From positions 40,727 to 104,726 of the forward strand of contig PLRW01000029.1 in assembly GCA_003164955.1 (NCBI GenBank): DNA of 64,000 nt, given 5' to 3'. The notes beneath the pieces are model-generated. The model was given only the letters and a program-made list of their open reading frames with translations, was not told the DNA's origin and made no database searches. The translations under genes and the position numbers were made by a program. Below are positions 47,701 to 57,136 of this stretch, piece by piece; positions within the stretch are counted from its first letter, which is position 1; each line of letters opens with the position of its first letter. Origin of the DNA: Actinomycetota bacterium. GTDB lineage: Bacteria; Actinomycetota; Actinomycetes; Streptosporangiales; Streptosporangiaceae.

Positions 47701-48402
47701 GCCCTCAAGGACCTGGAGATCCGCGGCGCGGGCAACCTGCTCGGCGGCGAGCAGTCCGGGCACATCGCGGGTGTCGGCTTCGACCTGTACATCCGGATGA
47801 TCGGCGAGGCCGTCAGCGAGCTCAAGGGCGAGGGCCCGGCGGATCGCCCCGAGGTGCGAGTCGAGCTGCCGGTCAACGCGCACATCCCGCACGACTACCT
47901 GCCCGGCGAGCGGCTCCGGCTGGAGGCGTACACGCAGATCGCCGCCATTGACTCCGACGGTGACGTCGCAGGGGTCCGGGACGAGCTGACGGACCGGTAC
48001 GGTGAGCCGCCGGAGCCCGTCCTCAACCTGCTGGAGGTCGCGCGGCTGCGGGCCCAGGCCCGCCGGGCCGGCCTGACCGACATCACGCTCCAGGGCAACC
48101 ACGTCCGGTTCGCACCGGTGGAACTGCCCGATTCCCGTCAGGTCCGGGTCCAGCGGCTGTACCCCCGGACACTGCTCAAGCCGGCAGTGCGTACGATGCT
48201 GGTGCCGGTACCGAAGGCGGTACCCGGGTCGTCGGCGTCCGCGGCCGCGCCGGGAGCCTCGCGGGGCCGGCCCGTGGCCGGCGGGTCGCAGACTGCCATC
48301 GGCGGTCAGCCCCTGCGGGACCGGGACATGCTCGCCTGGTGTGCCGCGCTCATCGACGCTGTATTCGGTGAGCCGGTCCGGGTGAACGACCAGAAGGCGT
48401 GA
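44749..48402 (+). CDS. mfd: Transcription-repair coupling factor Mfd
   Basis: UvrB-like N-terminus (YFPGWETLPHERLSP), GDVGYGKTEIAVRAAF, DEEQRFGVEHKE, SATPIPRTLEM, LRGRVGRGRERAYAYF. Confidence 0.97.
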   Translation: MSLAGILSIVADDPRLRRAFEGTVQDGGDQDGIDLVAPAALRPVLTAAIAARLGRFVLAVTATAREAEDLNASLGSFLPEGSVAYFPGWETLPHERLSPRSDTVGQRVAVLRRLVHPAAAGDGAAGPLSVVVAPVRCLLQPIVGGLGDLEPVRLRAGDACDPDELLTRLVEIGYAREDLVGRRGDVAVRGGIIDVFSPIDEHPVRIEFFGDTVEEIRSFKVADQRSLGEAPQGLWAPPCRELLLTPAVRDRAKELAAEFPGLSEVLGKLADGIPVEGMEAFAPVLADRMDLLTDYVPEGGVVVACDPERIRTRAGELVSTSREFLDASWVNAAAGGEAPIDLGAAAFQPIARVRAAARARRLPWWTIEPFGATGDDAELDGDTGRASFGIEAAPAPSYRGASDSMIADVRGWLSGGWRVVLVTEGHGPAQRLTEMLRGEGLGARMEELQAPPEPSVPYVATGCLDHGFTWPSIKLALLTEGDLVAQGGSRSSTKDMRRMPSRRRGGVDPLQLTSGDYVVHEQHGVGRYVEMTSRTAAGATREYLVIEYAPGKRGQPPDRLYVPTDQLDEVTRYTGGEAPSLHRLGGADWAKAKGRARKAVRQIAAELIRLYSARTASPGHAFGPDTPWQRELEDAFPYVETGDQLAAIDEVKSDMERSVPMDRLICGDVGYGKTEIAVRAAFKAVQDGMQVAVLVPTTLLVQQHFSTFSERYAPFPVQVRALSRFQTAAETTETLRGLADGTVDVVIGTHKLLSPETRFNRLGLVIVDEEQRFGVEHKEYLKRLRTEVDVLAMSATPIPRTLEMGVAGIRQMSTILTPPEERHPVLTFVGPYDERQIAAAVRREMLRDGQVFFVHNRVSSIGKVAARISELIPEARVAVAHGQMNEHTLEGIMVDFWDGKYDVLVATTIVESGLDIPNANTLIVDRADTYGLSQLHQLRGRVGRGRERAYAYFLYPPERTLTETAHERLATVAQHTEIGAGMYVALKDLEIRGAGNLLGGEQSGHIAGVGFDLYIRMIGEAVSELKGEGPADRPEVRVELPVNAHIPHDYLPGERLRLEAYTQIAAIDSDGDVAGVRDELTDRYGEPPEPVLNLLEVARLRAQARRAGLTDITLQGNHVRFAPVELPDSRQVRVQRLYPRTLLKPAVRTMLVPVPKAVPGSSASAAAPGASRGRPVAGGSQTAIGGQPLRDRDMLAWCAALIDAVFGEPVRVNDQKA

Positions 48403-48416
48403 GAAGGGACATCGCT

Positions 48417-49121
48417 GTGCGCCGCACACCGATCAGGGCCGCGACCGCGGTCAAGGCTGCCGTCGTCGCCGCTGCCTTCGGCGGCCTGATCGCCGGGTGC
48501 GCCCCGGTCCAGATGGGCGCCGCGGCGACCGTGGGCAGCCGCCGGATCACCACCTCGCAGCTCGATAGCGAAACCTCTGTACTGGCCCAGGCGGCCAAGC
48601 CGTATTCCGCCGTGGTGCAGCTCACCGCGGCGCAAATGCCCAAGGATGTGCTGAGCTGGCTGATCAGGTTCCAGATCCGGGAGGACCTGGCCACTAGCGA
48701 GCACATCGCGGTGAACGGCGGTCAGATCCAGCAGGCGCTCGCGGACATCTACCAGCAGGCCGCCGCACAGGCGCAGCAGCAGGGGATCAGCAACGTGACC
48801 CTTGACGAGCTCGCCGTCGCCAACGGCCTGCCGCCGGATCTGCTCACCGAGCTGGGCCGCTACCAGGCCATCGAGATCAGCTACGCCGAGCAGCGCAACG
48901 GCGGCAAGCTGCCGACCAGCAATACGGCCGTAACGGCGATCACCCAGCAGTTCAGCACGGCCGAATGCCACGTCTATAAGAGCGAGACGGTGCACGTCAA
49001 CCCGCAGTACGGCGCGATGAACTACACCCAGGATTCGGTGGTGGCCACGCCCGACGTGCTGTCGCGCGCCGAGGGGCCAGTATCCAAGGCCTCGACCTCG
49101 GGGCTATCGCCGTCGTGCTGA
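48417..49121 (+). CDS. SurA N-terminal-like lipoprotein
   Basis: Lipobox IAGC; SurA-N helical pattern; start GTG 48417 (or 48399). Confidence 0.65.
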   Translation: MRRTPIRAATAVKAAVVAAAFGGLIAGCAPVQMGAAATVGSRRITTSQLDSETSVLAQAAKPYSAVVQLTAAQMPKDVLSWLIRFQIREDLATSEHIAVNGGQIQQALADIYQQAAAQAQQQGISNVTLDELAVANGLPPDLLTELGRYQAIEISYAEQRNGGKLPTSNTAVTAITQQFSTAECHVYKSETVHVNPQYGAMNYTQDSVVATPDVLSRAEGPVSKASTSGLSPSC

Positions 49122-49129
49122 TTGTCCTG

Positions 49130-50176
49130 GTGACAAGCCCGAGAGTCGCGCCGGGGCTGCTGACCGCGGGTGCCTGGGACGCGCTGCGCGGCGCGGCCCG
49201 CGTGCTGTGCGGCAGCCCTGATCATCCACAGTTGCCCGCGCTCGCGGACGCCGGGGTCAGCTGCGAGATTCTCGCGGAAGCGGCCCGTGCCCCGGCGGCG
49301 ACGCTGGCGCAGACCCTCGCCGCGGCGGCCCAGGTGGATGGGCCCGTAGTCTGGCTGGCCGGCGGCCCCGCCCGGACCGCCCTCGGCGCCGGGACCATCG
49401 AGGACGAGAGTGACCTGCTGGCCGAGCTGCACAAGCTGGACGCCGGGAAAGACGCCGGCGAACCGGCCACCGTGCTGCTGCACGGCTCCGCCGACCTGCC
49501 CGGGGCCCGGCTGCTGGACCTCGTGGCCACCATGGAGATCCTGCGCTCCGAGTGCCCCTGGGACGCCAAGCAGACCCACGAGTCGCTGGCGCCCCATCTG
49601 CTGGAGGAGCCCTACGAGGCGCTGGAGGCCCTGGAGAAGGGCGATCAGCGTGCCTTGCGGGAGGAACTCGGAGATGTCCTGATGCAGGTCATCTTCCACG
49701 CCGAGGTCGCCTCCGAACGGGACGATGGCACGGGCTACACCATCGACGACATCGCGGACGGCATCGTGGCGAAGCTCGTGCGCAGGCACCCGCATGTCTT
49801 CGCCGATGTCGTCGTCTCCGGTGCCGACGAGGTAAAGCAGAACTGGGACGCGATCAAGAAGGCGGAACGCGCCGAAAAGGCCGCGCCCGGTGACGCACCC
49901 GCCTCGGCGCTCGACGGGGTGCCGTTCGGGCAGCCTGCCCTGGCTTTGGCCGCGCAGCTCCAGCGCCGGGCGGCCCGGGCCGATGTCCCGCCGCAGCTGG
50001 CCCAGGCCACCAGCGGCGACGGTGACCCCGGCGCTGAGCTCGGGGACCGCCTGTTTGCCCTGGTCGCCGCGGCCAGGGCAGACGGCCTGGACCCGGAGAC
50101 GGAGCTGCGTGCCGCCGCCCGGCGGTACACCGAACGGGTCCGGGGCTGGGAACAGGCCCAAGCCGGCGGCCGGTGA
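49130..50176 (+). CDS. mazG: Nucleoside triphosphate pyrophosphohydrolase MazG
   Basis: MEILRSECPWDAKQTHESLAPHLLEEPYEALEAL, ELGDVLMQVIFHAEVA, RRHPHVFADV. Confidence 0.94.
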   Translation: MTSPRVAPGLLTAGAWDALRGAARVLCGSPDHPQLPALADAGVSCEILAEAARAPAATLAQTLAAAAQVDGPVVWLAGGPARTALGAGTIEDESDLLAELHKLDAGKDAGEPATVLLHGSADLPGARLLDLVATMEILRSECPWDAKQTHESLAPHLLEEPYEALEALEKGDQRALREELGDVLMQVIFHAEVASERDDGTGYTIDDIADGIVAKLVRRHPHVFADVVVSGADEVKQNWDAIKKAERAEKAAPGDAPASALDGVPFGQPALALAAQLQRRAARADVPPQLAQATSGDGDPGAELGDRLFALVAAARADGLDPETELRAAARRYTERVRGWEQAQAGGR

Positions 50177-50310
50177 TCAGAGCCGCTGGGCAAGCCGGGG
50201 GCCGATGAGCGGGTAAACCCGCGGCGAGTGCCGGGCGTCACCTACGTAAAGGCGTCATTCCCGCCCGTAACGGGTGGACGGGCAGGCGCCCACTGACGGG
50301 TGATAAGCCG

Positions 50311-52059
50311 ATGCGGGCATTTCGCGCCACCGGGGCCATGCTGGTCCTCCTGTTCATGGCGGTGTTCGCTACCCTGGCCGGCGGTGGCCTGGCCGGGGCC
50401 GCCACGGTCGCCGGCTCGCCCGGCAGCCCAGCGTCCCCGGCTGCCCCGTCGGCGGGCACTGGCACTCCGGCGGGCACTGGCGCTCCGGGCGCCGGTACGG
50501 TCCCGGCGCCGGTCTCGCCGACCGTGGTCACGTTCGCCTGGGGCGGCGGAAACGCCAGCCAGATGAGCACCCTGAGCCTGTTCCAGCAATACGGGATGCA
50601 CGCCACCTACTACATCCCCTCGGGCCTGGTGTGCTTCCCCAGCAAGACCACGAACTGCGCCACGTCCCAGTACCTGACGCTGCCGGACATCCGGAAGATC
50701 GCCGCGGCCGGGAACGAGATCGGCGGCCTGACCGTCTCCCACATTTCGCTGGACGCCGGCCTGCCCACCGCCGAGGCGGCGCGGGAGATTTGCGACGACC
50801 GGGTCAATCTGCTCCGGTGGGGCTTCCCGGCCACTGACTTCGCCTACCCGTTCACGGTGGCCCAGCCGAGCGTCGAATCGCTGGTCAGCCGCTGCGGTTA
50901 CAACAGCGGGCTGGGGGCCGGCCAGGTCGCGGGGGCCGGTGTGTGCCTGCGCTGCGGCCTCTACGCGGAGACCGTCCCGCCGCGCAATCCCCTCCTGGTC
51001 CGGGCGCCCGTCGAGGTGAACACGTCGACGCTGCACTGGACTCCGGCCACCTTCGAGTCGATCGTGCAGACGGCACAGCAGCACGGCGGCGGCTGGATCG
51101 TCTTCCTCATCCACGACATCTGCCCGGGATACTGCACGTACGGCATAACCAGCGCTCAGCTCGGGCAGGTCCTGGCCTGGGTGCACGGCCAGCTTGGCTC
51201 CGGGCTGAAGGTCAGGACGGTCCACCAGGTTATCGGGGGCCCGGTCAAGCCCGCCGTGGCTGGCCCGGCCCCGTCCCGGATCGGCGGTACCGGGGTAGCC
51301 AACGCTAACCTGGCGGACGCGCCCGGCGGCTCGCCTGCGTGTTTCCAGCCCGCCGATTATGGCGACAACCGGGCCAGTTTTAGCTATCACCCGAGCGGTG
51401 GCCCCGGCGGCTCAGCTACCGAGACGGTCAGCCTGAGCAGCGCACATTCGGGCGACGCCAAGCTGCTGCAGGAAACGGACCTGGGCGAGTGCGCGCCGTC
51501 CGTCACGGCCGGGCACCGCTATGCCGTCGGCGCCTGGTACAGATCGACGGCCCCCACCCAATTCGACCTGTACTACCGGAATCGGATCGGGGTGTGGACC
51601 TACTGGAGTACCGGCGTCAGTTTCCCGGCCTCAGCTTCGTGGAAACGCGTCTCGTGGACGACGCCGCCCGCGCCGCCCGGCGCGACCGCGATCAGCTTCG
51701 GCCTGGCGGTTGGCCGCACCGGCCAGGTCACAACCACCGGCTACAGTCTGGCCACGGCCCCGCCGGACCAGATGAAGACGCTTACCTTCATCATCATCGG
51801 GCTGCTCATCGGTGCCCCGTTCATCTGCTGGAAGCTATGGCGGCCCAGGGCGGCCAGCACGGCCGGGCTTACCCTATCCGGCCCGCCTGCCGGGGCCGGA
51901 GGTCCGCCGGCCGGCGGCGAGCCTGCCGGACAGGCCGGCCGCCGCATCCCGGGGAGGCAATGGATGGGTGACCCGCCCTCGCATCAGCTCATCGTGGGCC
52001 CGCTGACCAGCGTGGACAGTAACGAGCCCGACCGTCCCGGCCCTGACCCCTGCGAATGA
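50311..52059 (+). CDS. Polysaccharide-deacetylase-fold protein with degenerate metal site, C-terminal beta domain and TM anchor
   Basis: Signal peptide, NodB-like fold (VVTFAWGGGNAS, GNEIGGLTVSHISL, FAYPF), C-terminal beta-rich domain, TM. Confidence 0.75.
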   Translation: MRAFRATGAMLVLLFMAVFATLAGGGLAGAATVAGSPGSPASPAAPSAGTGTPAGTGAPGAGTVPAPVSPTVVTFAWGGGNASQMSTLSLFQQYGMHATYYIPSGLVCFPSKTTNCATSQYLTLPDIRKIAAAGNEIGGLTVSHISLDAGLPTAEAAREICDDRVNLLRWGFPATDFAYPFTVAQPSVESLVSRCGYNSGLGAGQVAGAGVCLRCGLYAETVPPRNPLLVRAPVEVNTSTLHWTPATFESIVQTAQQHGGGWIVFLIHDICPGYCTYGITSAQLGQVLAWVHGQLGSGLKVRTVHQVIGGPVKPAVAGPAPSRIGGTGVANANLADAPGGSPACFQPADYGDNRASFSYHPSGGPGGSATETVSLSSAHSGDAKLLQETDLGECAPSVTAGHRYAVGAWYRSTAPTQFDLYYRNRIGVWTYWSTGVSFPASASWKRVSWTTPPAPPGATAISFGLAVGRTGQVTTTGYSLATAPPDQMKTLTFIIIGLLIGAPFICWKLWRPRAASTAGLTLSGPPAGAGGPPAGGEPAGQAGRRIPGRQWMGDPPSHQLIVGPLTSVDSNEPDRPGPDPCE

Positions 52060-52145
52060 GGTAGCGAGGACCATCCGATTGTGGGAGCCATTCCGGCCGC
52101 CCGGTCCTTAAGGTTTCCCGGTAAGCCGGGAAAAGGGGCGAGTAC

Positions 52146-53021
52146 GTGGTTAACAGGGCGAAAAAAGACGGTCGGCCCGTGGACGCGGGAGACCTGGCCG
52201 CCGAAGCCCTTCCCGGCACCCTGCCGCCGGGCGGGATGCCCGCCATCGCGATGTTCCACTCGGTGAGCCCCCACGACGAGGATCCGTACCTGGTGACCGT
52301 GACCCCGGAACGGTTCGACCGGCAGATGCGCTGGCTGCGCCGCAGGGGCCTGCGCGGGGTGTCGGTCGGCGAGCTGATGGCGGCGTCCCGGCACGGAGCC
52401 GGGCGTGAGCTCATCGGCCTCACCTTCGACGACGGTTACGCCGACTTCATCGAATATGCACTGCCGGTCCTGGCCCGGTACGGCTTCGGGGGGACGGTGT
52501 TCCCCATTGCCGGGCGGCTGGGCGGCCTGAACGACTGGGACGCCCTGGGTCCGCGTAAGCCGCTGATGTCGGCTGACCAGGTACGGAAGGCCGCAGACGC
52601 GGGAATCGAGATCGGCTCACACGGTTTGCGGCATATATCCCTGCCCGGCTTGGCTGAGGCGGTCCTGGCGGCCGAGGCGGCGGAGAGCCGCGCCATCTTG
52701 ACGGAGATGACTGGCCGGGACGTTACCGGGTTTTGCTACCCATACGGGCACATCGACGCGTCGTCCGTAACCGCCGTCCAGCAGGCCGGCTACTCCTACG
52801 GCTGCGCCATCTGGCGCTCGGCCAGTACGGGCCCGCACGCGCTGCCCCGGGTCTACGTCGGAGAGGCCGATGGGTCGCTGCGACTGTGGGCCAAGGGCGC
52901 CCGGCACTGGCTGGCCTGGGACTACCGGGGCCCGGGCGCGGCCCGCCTGAGCCGGATCACCGCCTCCGGCGGCCGGAACCGGCCGGATGATCCCCCCATC
53001 GGAATACAGCAGTTGACGTAA
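52146..53021 (+). CDS. Polysaccharide deacetylase family protein
   Basis: IGLTFDDGYADF, IGSHGLRHISL, GFCYPYGHID. Confidence 0.92.
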   Translation: MVNRAKKDGRPVDAGDLAAEALPGTLPPGGMPAIAMFHSVSPHDEDPYLVTVTPERFDRQMRWLRRRGLRGVSVGELMAASRHGAGRELIGLTFDDGYADFIEYALPVLARYGFGGTVFPIAGRLGGLNDWDALGPRKPLMSADQVRKAADAGIEIGSHGLRHISLPGLAEAVLAAEAAESRAILTEMTGRDVTGFCYPYGHIDASSVTAVQQAGYSYGCAIWRSASTGPHALPRVYVGEADGSLRLWAKGARHWLAWDYRGPGAARLSRITASGGRNRPDDPPIGIQQLT

Positions 53022-53147
53022 TCAAGTTACCCATATTGGCGTAACAGACCGTCCAGGGTATTTGGGACAGTTTTGAGACATCGTTGTTACGGATCCCGTA
53101 AATCCGCTCTAATCCGGAGCAAGAAGTCCGTGGGGGTAAGTGCCGTC

Positions 53148-54512
53148 GTGCCTGAAAGTCAGCTCTCGCTTGCCGTGAACGGCCGCGAGTATCAGCTTCA
53201 CCACAAGCTCGCACTTTTCCAGGGAGGGCCGGGCTCGCCCGGCGCAGACCCGGCCGCTGCGTGGTCGGCCGCGATTGTGGGCCTCGGTTACGTGGGGCTG
53301 CCGACCGCCCTGGCGCTGCACGGCCGTTGCCCCCGCATCATCGGAATGGACATCAGCGAGGACCGGCTGGCGGCCATCGCCGCTCGCGAAGCGGACCTTG
53401 CCGACACCGACCGGCCGCGTCTCGAGGCCGCCCTGGCGGATGGATCGCTCGAGCTGACCAGCAAAGTAGCCGCGATCGCCGAGGCCGACGCGGTCATCAT
53501 CTGCGTGCCCACGCCGGTCGATGGTGATCATCAGCCCGACCTGGCCGCGCTGCGCGGGGCCTGCGCCGCCGTCGTGGACCAGGCCCGGCCCGGTCAGACG
53601 ATCATCCTGACCTCCACCACCTACGTCGGCACGACACGGGAGCTGCTCACCGAGCCCCTGGCGGCCAGGGGCCTCCGCGCGGGCACCGACGTGTACGTGG
53701 CCTTCAGCCCCGAGCGCATCGACCCCGGTAACCCAGATCATCTGCAGCGCGATACCCCGCGGGTGGTCGGCGGCGCCACCGGCACGTGCGCGGAACGCGC
53801 GGCCCGGGTGATCAGCCAGCTCACCGACGTCGTATACCTGGTCAGCTCCGCGGACGCCGCCGAGGCGACGAAGCTGTACGAGAACATCTTCCGCGCGGTA
53901 TCGCTCGCCCTGGCCAACGAGTTCGCGGACGCGTGCGGCGCCCTGGGGCTGGACCCGATCGAGGTGACGCTGGCCGCGGGCACGAAGCCCTACGGTTTCC
54001 TCGGCGCGTTCCCCGGCCCCGGTGTCGGCGGTCACTGCATCCCCTGCGACCCGCACTATCTGCTCTGGCAGCTGGACAGCAGGCAGCGCCCGGCGCCGCT
54101 CATCAAGCAGGCCATGCGGTCGATCGCCGAGCGCCCGCACCGGGTGGCTGACCGCGCCGCCGAACTGCTCACCGCGGGCGGCGTGACCGTCGCCGGGGCC
54201 AGGGTGATTGTGGTCGGCGTCGCCTACAAGGCAGGCGTCCAGGACCTGCGCGAGTCCCCCGCCCTGCCGCTGATGGCCGGCCTCCGCAGCCGGGGCGTAG
54301 CGGTCTCCTACCACGACCCGCTGGTACCGGTGGTGCGGCTGGAAGACGGGCAGACGGTGGCCAGCGTGCCGGCCCCGGACGGCGCCGCCTACGACCTCGC
54401 CATCATCCACACGCTGCACCCGGGCGTGGACTACGCGTGGGTGGGCCGCTGTCCCCGGGTACTCGACGGCACCTACCAGTTCGACAGCGTGCCGCACCGC
54501 GCAGTGGTCTAG
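53148..54512 (+). CDS. Nucleotide-sugar dehydrogenase (UDP-glucose/UDP-ManNAc/GDP-mannose DH family)
   Basis: GLGYVGLPTALAL, TYVGTTRELL, GPGVGGHCIPCDPHYL, GVAYKAGVQDLRESPAL; start uncertain (GTG 53130 or 53148). Confidence 0.95.
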   Translation: MPESQLSLAVNGREYQLHHKLALFQGGPGSPGADPAAAWSAAIVGLGYVGLPTALALHGRCPRIIGMDISEDRLAAIAAREADLADTDRPRLEAALADGSLELTSKVAAIAEADAVIICVPTPVDGDHQPDLAALRGACAAVVDQARPGQTIILTSTTYVGTTRELLTEPLAARGLRAGTDVYVAFSPERIDPGNPDHLQRDTPRVVGGATGTCAERAARVISQLTDVVYLVSSADAAEATKLYENIFRAVSLALANEFADACGALGLDPIEVTLAAGTKPYGFLGAFPGPGVGGHCIPCDPHYLLWQLDSRQRPAPLIKQAMRSIAERPHRVADRAAELLTAGGVTVAGARVIVVGVAYKAGVQDLRESPALPLMAGLRSRGVAVSYHDPLVPVVRLEDGQTVASVPAPDGAAYDLAIIHTLHPGVDYAWVGRCPRVLDGTYQFDSVPHRAVV

Positions 54513-54521
54513 GCGGCAGAA

Positions 54522-55916
54522 ATGACGACGTTGTCAACGGCCGGCCTGGACACCACCACACCGGCGGTCATTCTCAAGTTCGACCAGAACGTCATGCACC
54601 ACGGCGGTCTCGGCGCGATCCGGAGCCTCGGGCGGCTCGGCGTCCCCGTCTACGGGGTACACGAGGGACCCTGGGCTCCCGCGGCAAGCTCGCGCTACCT
54701 CCGCGGCCGGTGGATCTGGCAGCCGGACGCGGAAGACGTGGAACGCACCCTCGCCGGGCTGCTCACGCTGGCGGAGCTAATCGGCCAGCAGGCCGTGCTC
54801 ATTCCGACCGACGACGCCGGGGCCATCTTCCTGGCCGAGTACGGCGGCCCGCTGCGGCAGGCGTTCCTGTTCCCGGCGCCGCCGGCCGGGCTGCCCCGCC
54901 AGGTGGCGGGCAAGTTCTCGATGCACGAGCTGTGCCGGGAGGCCGGCGTCCCCTGCCCGTCGGTGATGATGCCCGCCTCCCTGGCCGAGGCCCGTGACTT
55001 TGCCGCCGGCGCCGGCTATCCCGTCATCGCCAAGCTCTCCGTCCCGTGGAGGACGTCCAATGCCGGGCTCCGCAGCACGTCCGTCATCCACTCCGGCGGC
55101 GACCTGGCCAGTTTGTGGCACGCCTGCGAAGCGGCTGGCGCCGGCCTCATGCTGCAGGAGTTCATTCCCGCGGCCAGTCCGGGCGACTGGTTCTTCCACG
55201 GATACTGCGACGTCAACTCGGAGTGCCGCCCGGCCTTTACGGGCATCAAGCTCCGTTCTTACCCGGCGCACGCCGGTCTGACCAGCCTCGGCTGCGCGAT
55301 GGCCAATGATGAGCTCCGCACCCAGGTGACCGTCCTGCTCGCTGAGCTTTCCTACGCCGGCCTGGTCGACCTCGATCTGCGCCGGGACGCCCGGGACGGC
55401 CGGTACAAGCTGCTGGATTTCAATCCGCGCCTGGGCGCGCAGTTCCGGCTCTTCCGGAATGCGGCCGGTGTGGACGTCGTGGTGGCGGCGTATCTGGACC
55501 TCACCGGCCAGGCCATACCCGAGGGCACCCAACTGGACGACCGGCGCTTCCTCGCCGAGAACTACGACCCGATCGCCGCGTTCCGCTACTGGCGGGATGG
55601 CGAGCTGCGGGCCGGTTCCTGGCTGGCTTCGCTGCGCCCGGTCAACGAGTTCGCCTGGTTCGCGGCCGATGATCTGCGCCCGTTCGGATTGATGTGCGCG
55701 CGGATGGCGGCCCGGGGTATCACCCGGCGCTTCCGCCGGCCTGGGCCTTCCCGTGCGCCCGGCGCGCAGCCGCGTTACCGGGCCGGCCGGGCGCACGGCC
55801 ACCTGGCGAATCCCGCGGCACAAGCCGCGCGCCCCGAACTTCCCGCTGCCGGCCACTCACCACATGCAAGGGGCACGGCCGGAGCCGTGCCCGCGACAAG
55901 GGGGGAATCAGTATGA
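54522..55916 (+). CDS. ATP-grasp family carboxylate-amine ligase-like protein
   Basis: VLIPTDDAGAIFLAEYGGPLR, YPVIAKLSVPWR, MLQEFIP, LLDFNPRLGAQFRL. Confidence 0.85.
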   Translation: MTTLSTAGLDTTTPAVILKFDQNVMHHGGLGAIRSLGRLGVPVYGVHEGPWAPAASSRYLRGRWIWQPDAEDVERTLAGLLTLAELIGQQAVLIPTDDAGAIFLAEYGGPLRQAFLFPAPPAGLPRQVAGKFSMHELCREAGVPCPSVMMPASLAEARDFAAGAGYPVIAKLSVPWRTSNAGLRSTSVIHSGGDLASLWHACEAAGAGLMLQEFIPAASPGDWFFHGYCDVNSECRPAFTGIKLRSYPAHAGLTSLGCAMANDELRTQVTVLLAELSYAGLVDLDLRRDARDGRYKLLDFNPRLGAQFRLFRNAAGVDVVVAAYLDLTGQAIPEGTQLDDRRFLAENYDPIAAFRYWRDGELRAGSWLASLRPVNEFAWFAADDLRPFGLMCARMAARGITRRFRRPGPSRAPGAQPRYRAGRAHGHLANPAAQAARPELPAAGHSPHARGTAGAVPATRGESV

Positions 55917-57136
55917 ACGACGTCGAGGTAGCGATCATCGGAGCCGGGCCCTACGGGCTGTCACTCGCGGCTCACCTACGGGCCGCGGGAGTGAGCTTCC
56001 GGCAGTTCGGCCAGCTCATGAACCCGTGGCGGACGGCCATGCCACAGGGCATGTTCCTTAAATCCCAGGGATTCGCGTCCAACCTGTCCGATCCGCGGGG
56101 CACGCATACGCTCGGGGCGTTCTGCGCTGCCACCGGGCGTCCTTACGCCAGCTACGGGCTGCCGGTGCCGCTGGACACGTTCGTGGCGTACGGCGAGTGG
56201 TTCCAGGCCGAACTGCTGCCCGACCTGGAGCAGACGCTCGTGACCGCCGTCACCCGGCGGGGCCCCGGCTACCAGCTGGAGCTGGCCACCGGCGAGGCGG
56301 TCTCCGCCAACCAGGTCGTGGTCGCCGCCGGGATCGAGCACTTCCCGTTCGTGCCCCCGGAGCTGGCCGGCCTGCCGGAAGAGCTCTGCACCCACAGCAG
56401 CCAGCACACCGACCTGGCGGTATGGCGGGGCCGGAGTGTCATCATCCTCGGCGCCGGACAGTCCGCGCTCGAGTCGGCGGCCCTGCTGCACGAGCAGGGA
56501 GCCGATGTCCGGATCGTCATGCGCAAGCCACGGGTGGCCTGGAACGGGGTCCCGCTCGATCCCGATCGTCCGCTGCTCAGGCGGCTGCGGGAACCGGAGG
56601 CGGGCCTCGGCTCGGGCTGGGGCACCTGGTTCTACTCCGACCACCCTGGCCTCTTCCGGCACCTGCCGGAAGCCACCCGCGTGTACCGGGCCCGGACCGC
56701 GCTCGGGCCAGCCGGGGCGAGCTGGCTCCGCGGCCGGGTGGAGGGCGAATTTCCCATCCTCACTGGGCTGAACCTGCACTCGGCGCGGCCCAATCCCGCT
56801 GGTATCGAGCTCGGCCTCAGCGGACCGGGCGGTGACCAGGAGGTGGCCGCCGATCATGTCATCGCTGCCACCGGATACCGCGCGGATGTGCAACGTCTTG
56901 CCTTCCTCGGCGATGGCCTGCGGGATGAGATCCGGACCGTGGCCGGAACGCCGGCGGTGGACCGGGACTATCAGTCGTCCGTATCCGGCCTCTATTTTGC
57001 CGGCCCGGCCGTGGCTCCGACGATGGGGCCGGTCATGCGATTCGTTTTCGGCTCGGACCACGCGGCGCGGACGCTCGCGGCGAAGCTGACCCGGGCTGCC
57101 GTCCCTCAGCGCACGGCCCGGGTGAAGGCAGCCTGA
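55913..57136 (+). CDS. FAD-dependent oxidoreductase (flavin monooxygenase-like)
   Basis: VAIIGAGPYGLSLAAHLRAAG, second Rossmann VIILGAGQSALESAALL, ATGYRADV; ATGA overlap with ATP-grasp gene. Confidence 0.9.
   Translation: MNDVEVAIIGAGPYGLSLAAHLRAAGVSFRQFGQLMNPWRTAMPQGMFLKSQGFASNLSDPRGTHTLGAFCAATGRPYASYGLPVPLDTFVAYGEWFQAELLPDLEQTLVTAVTRRGPGYQLELATGEAVSANQVVVAAGIEHFPFVPPELAGLPEELCTHSSQHTDLAVWRGRSVIILGAGQSALESAALLHEQGADVRIVMRKPRVAWNGVPLDPDRPLLRRLREPEAGLGSGWGTWFYSDHPGLFRHLPEATRVYRARTALGPAGASWLRGRVEGEFPILTGLNLHSARPNPAGIELGLSGPGGDQEVAADHVIAATGYRADVQRLAFLGDGLRDEIRTVAGTPAVDRDYQSSVSGLYFAGPAVAPTMGPVMRFVFGSDHAARTLAAKLTRAAVPQRTARVKAA

Noticed and set aside
46720-48429. 569-aa antisense ORF opposite mfd
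   Set aside because: Composition artefact opposite strongly conserved Mfd motifs.
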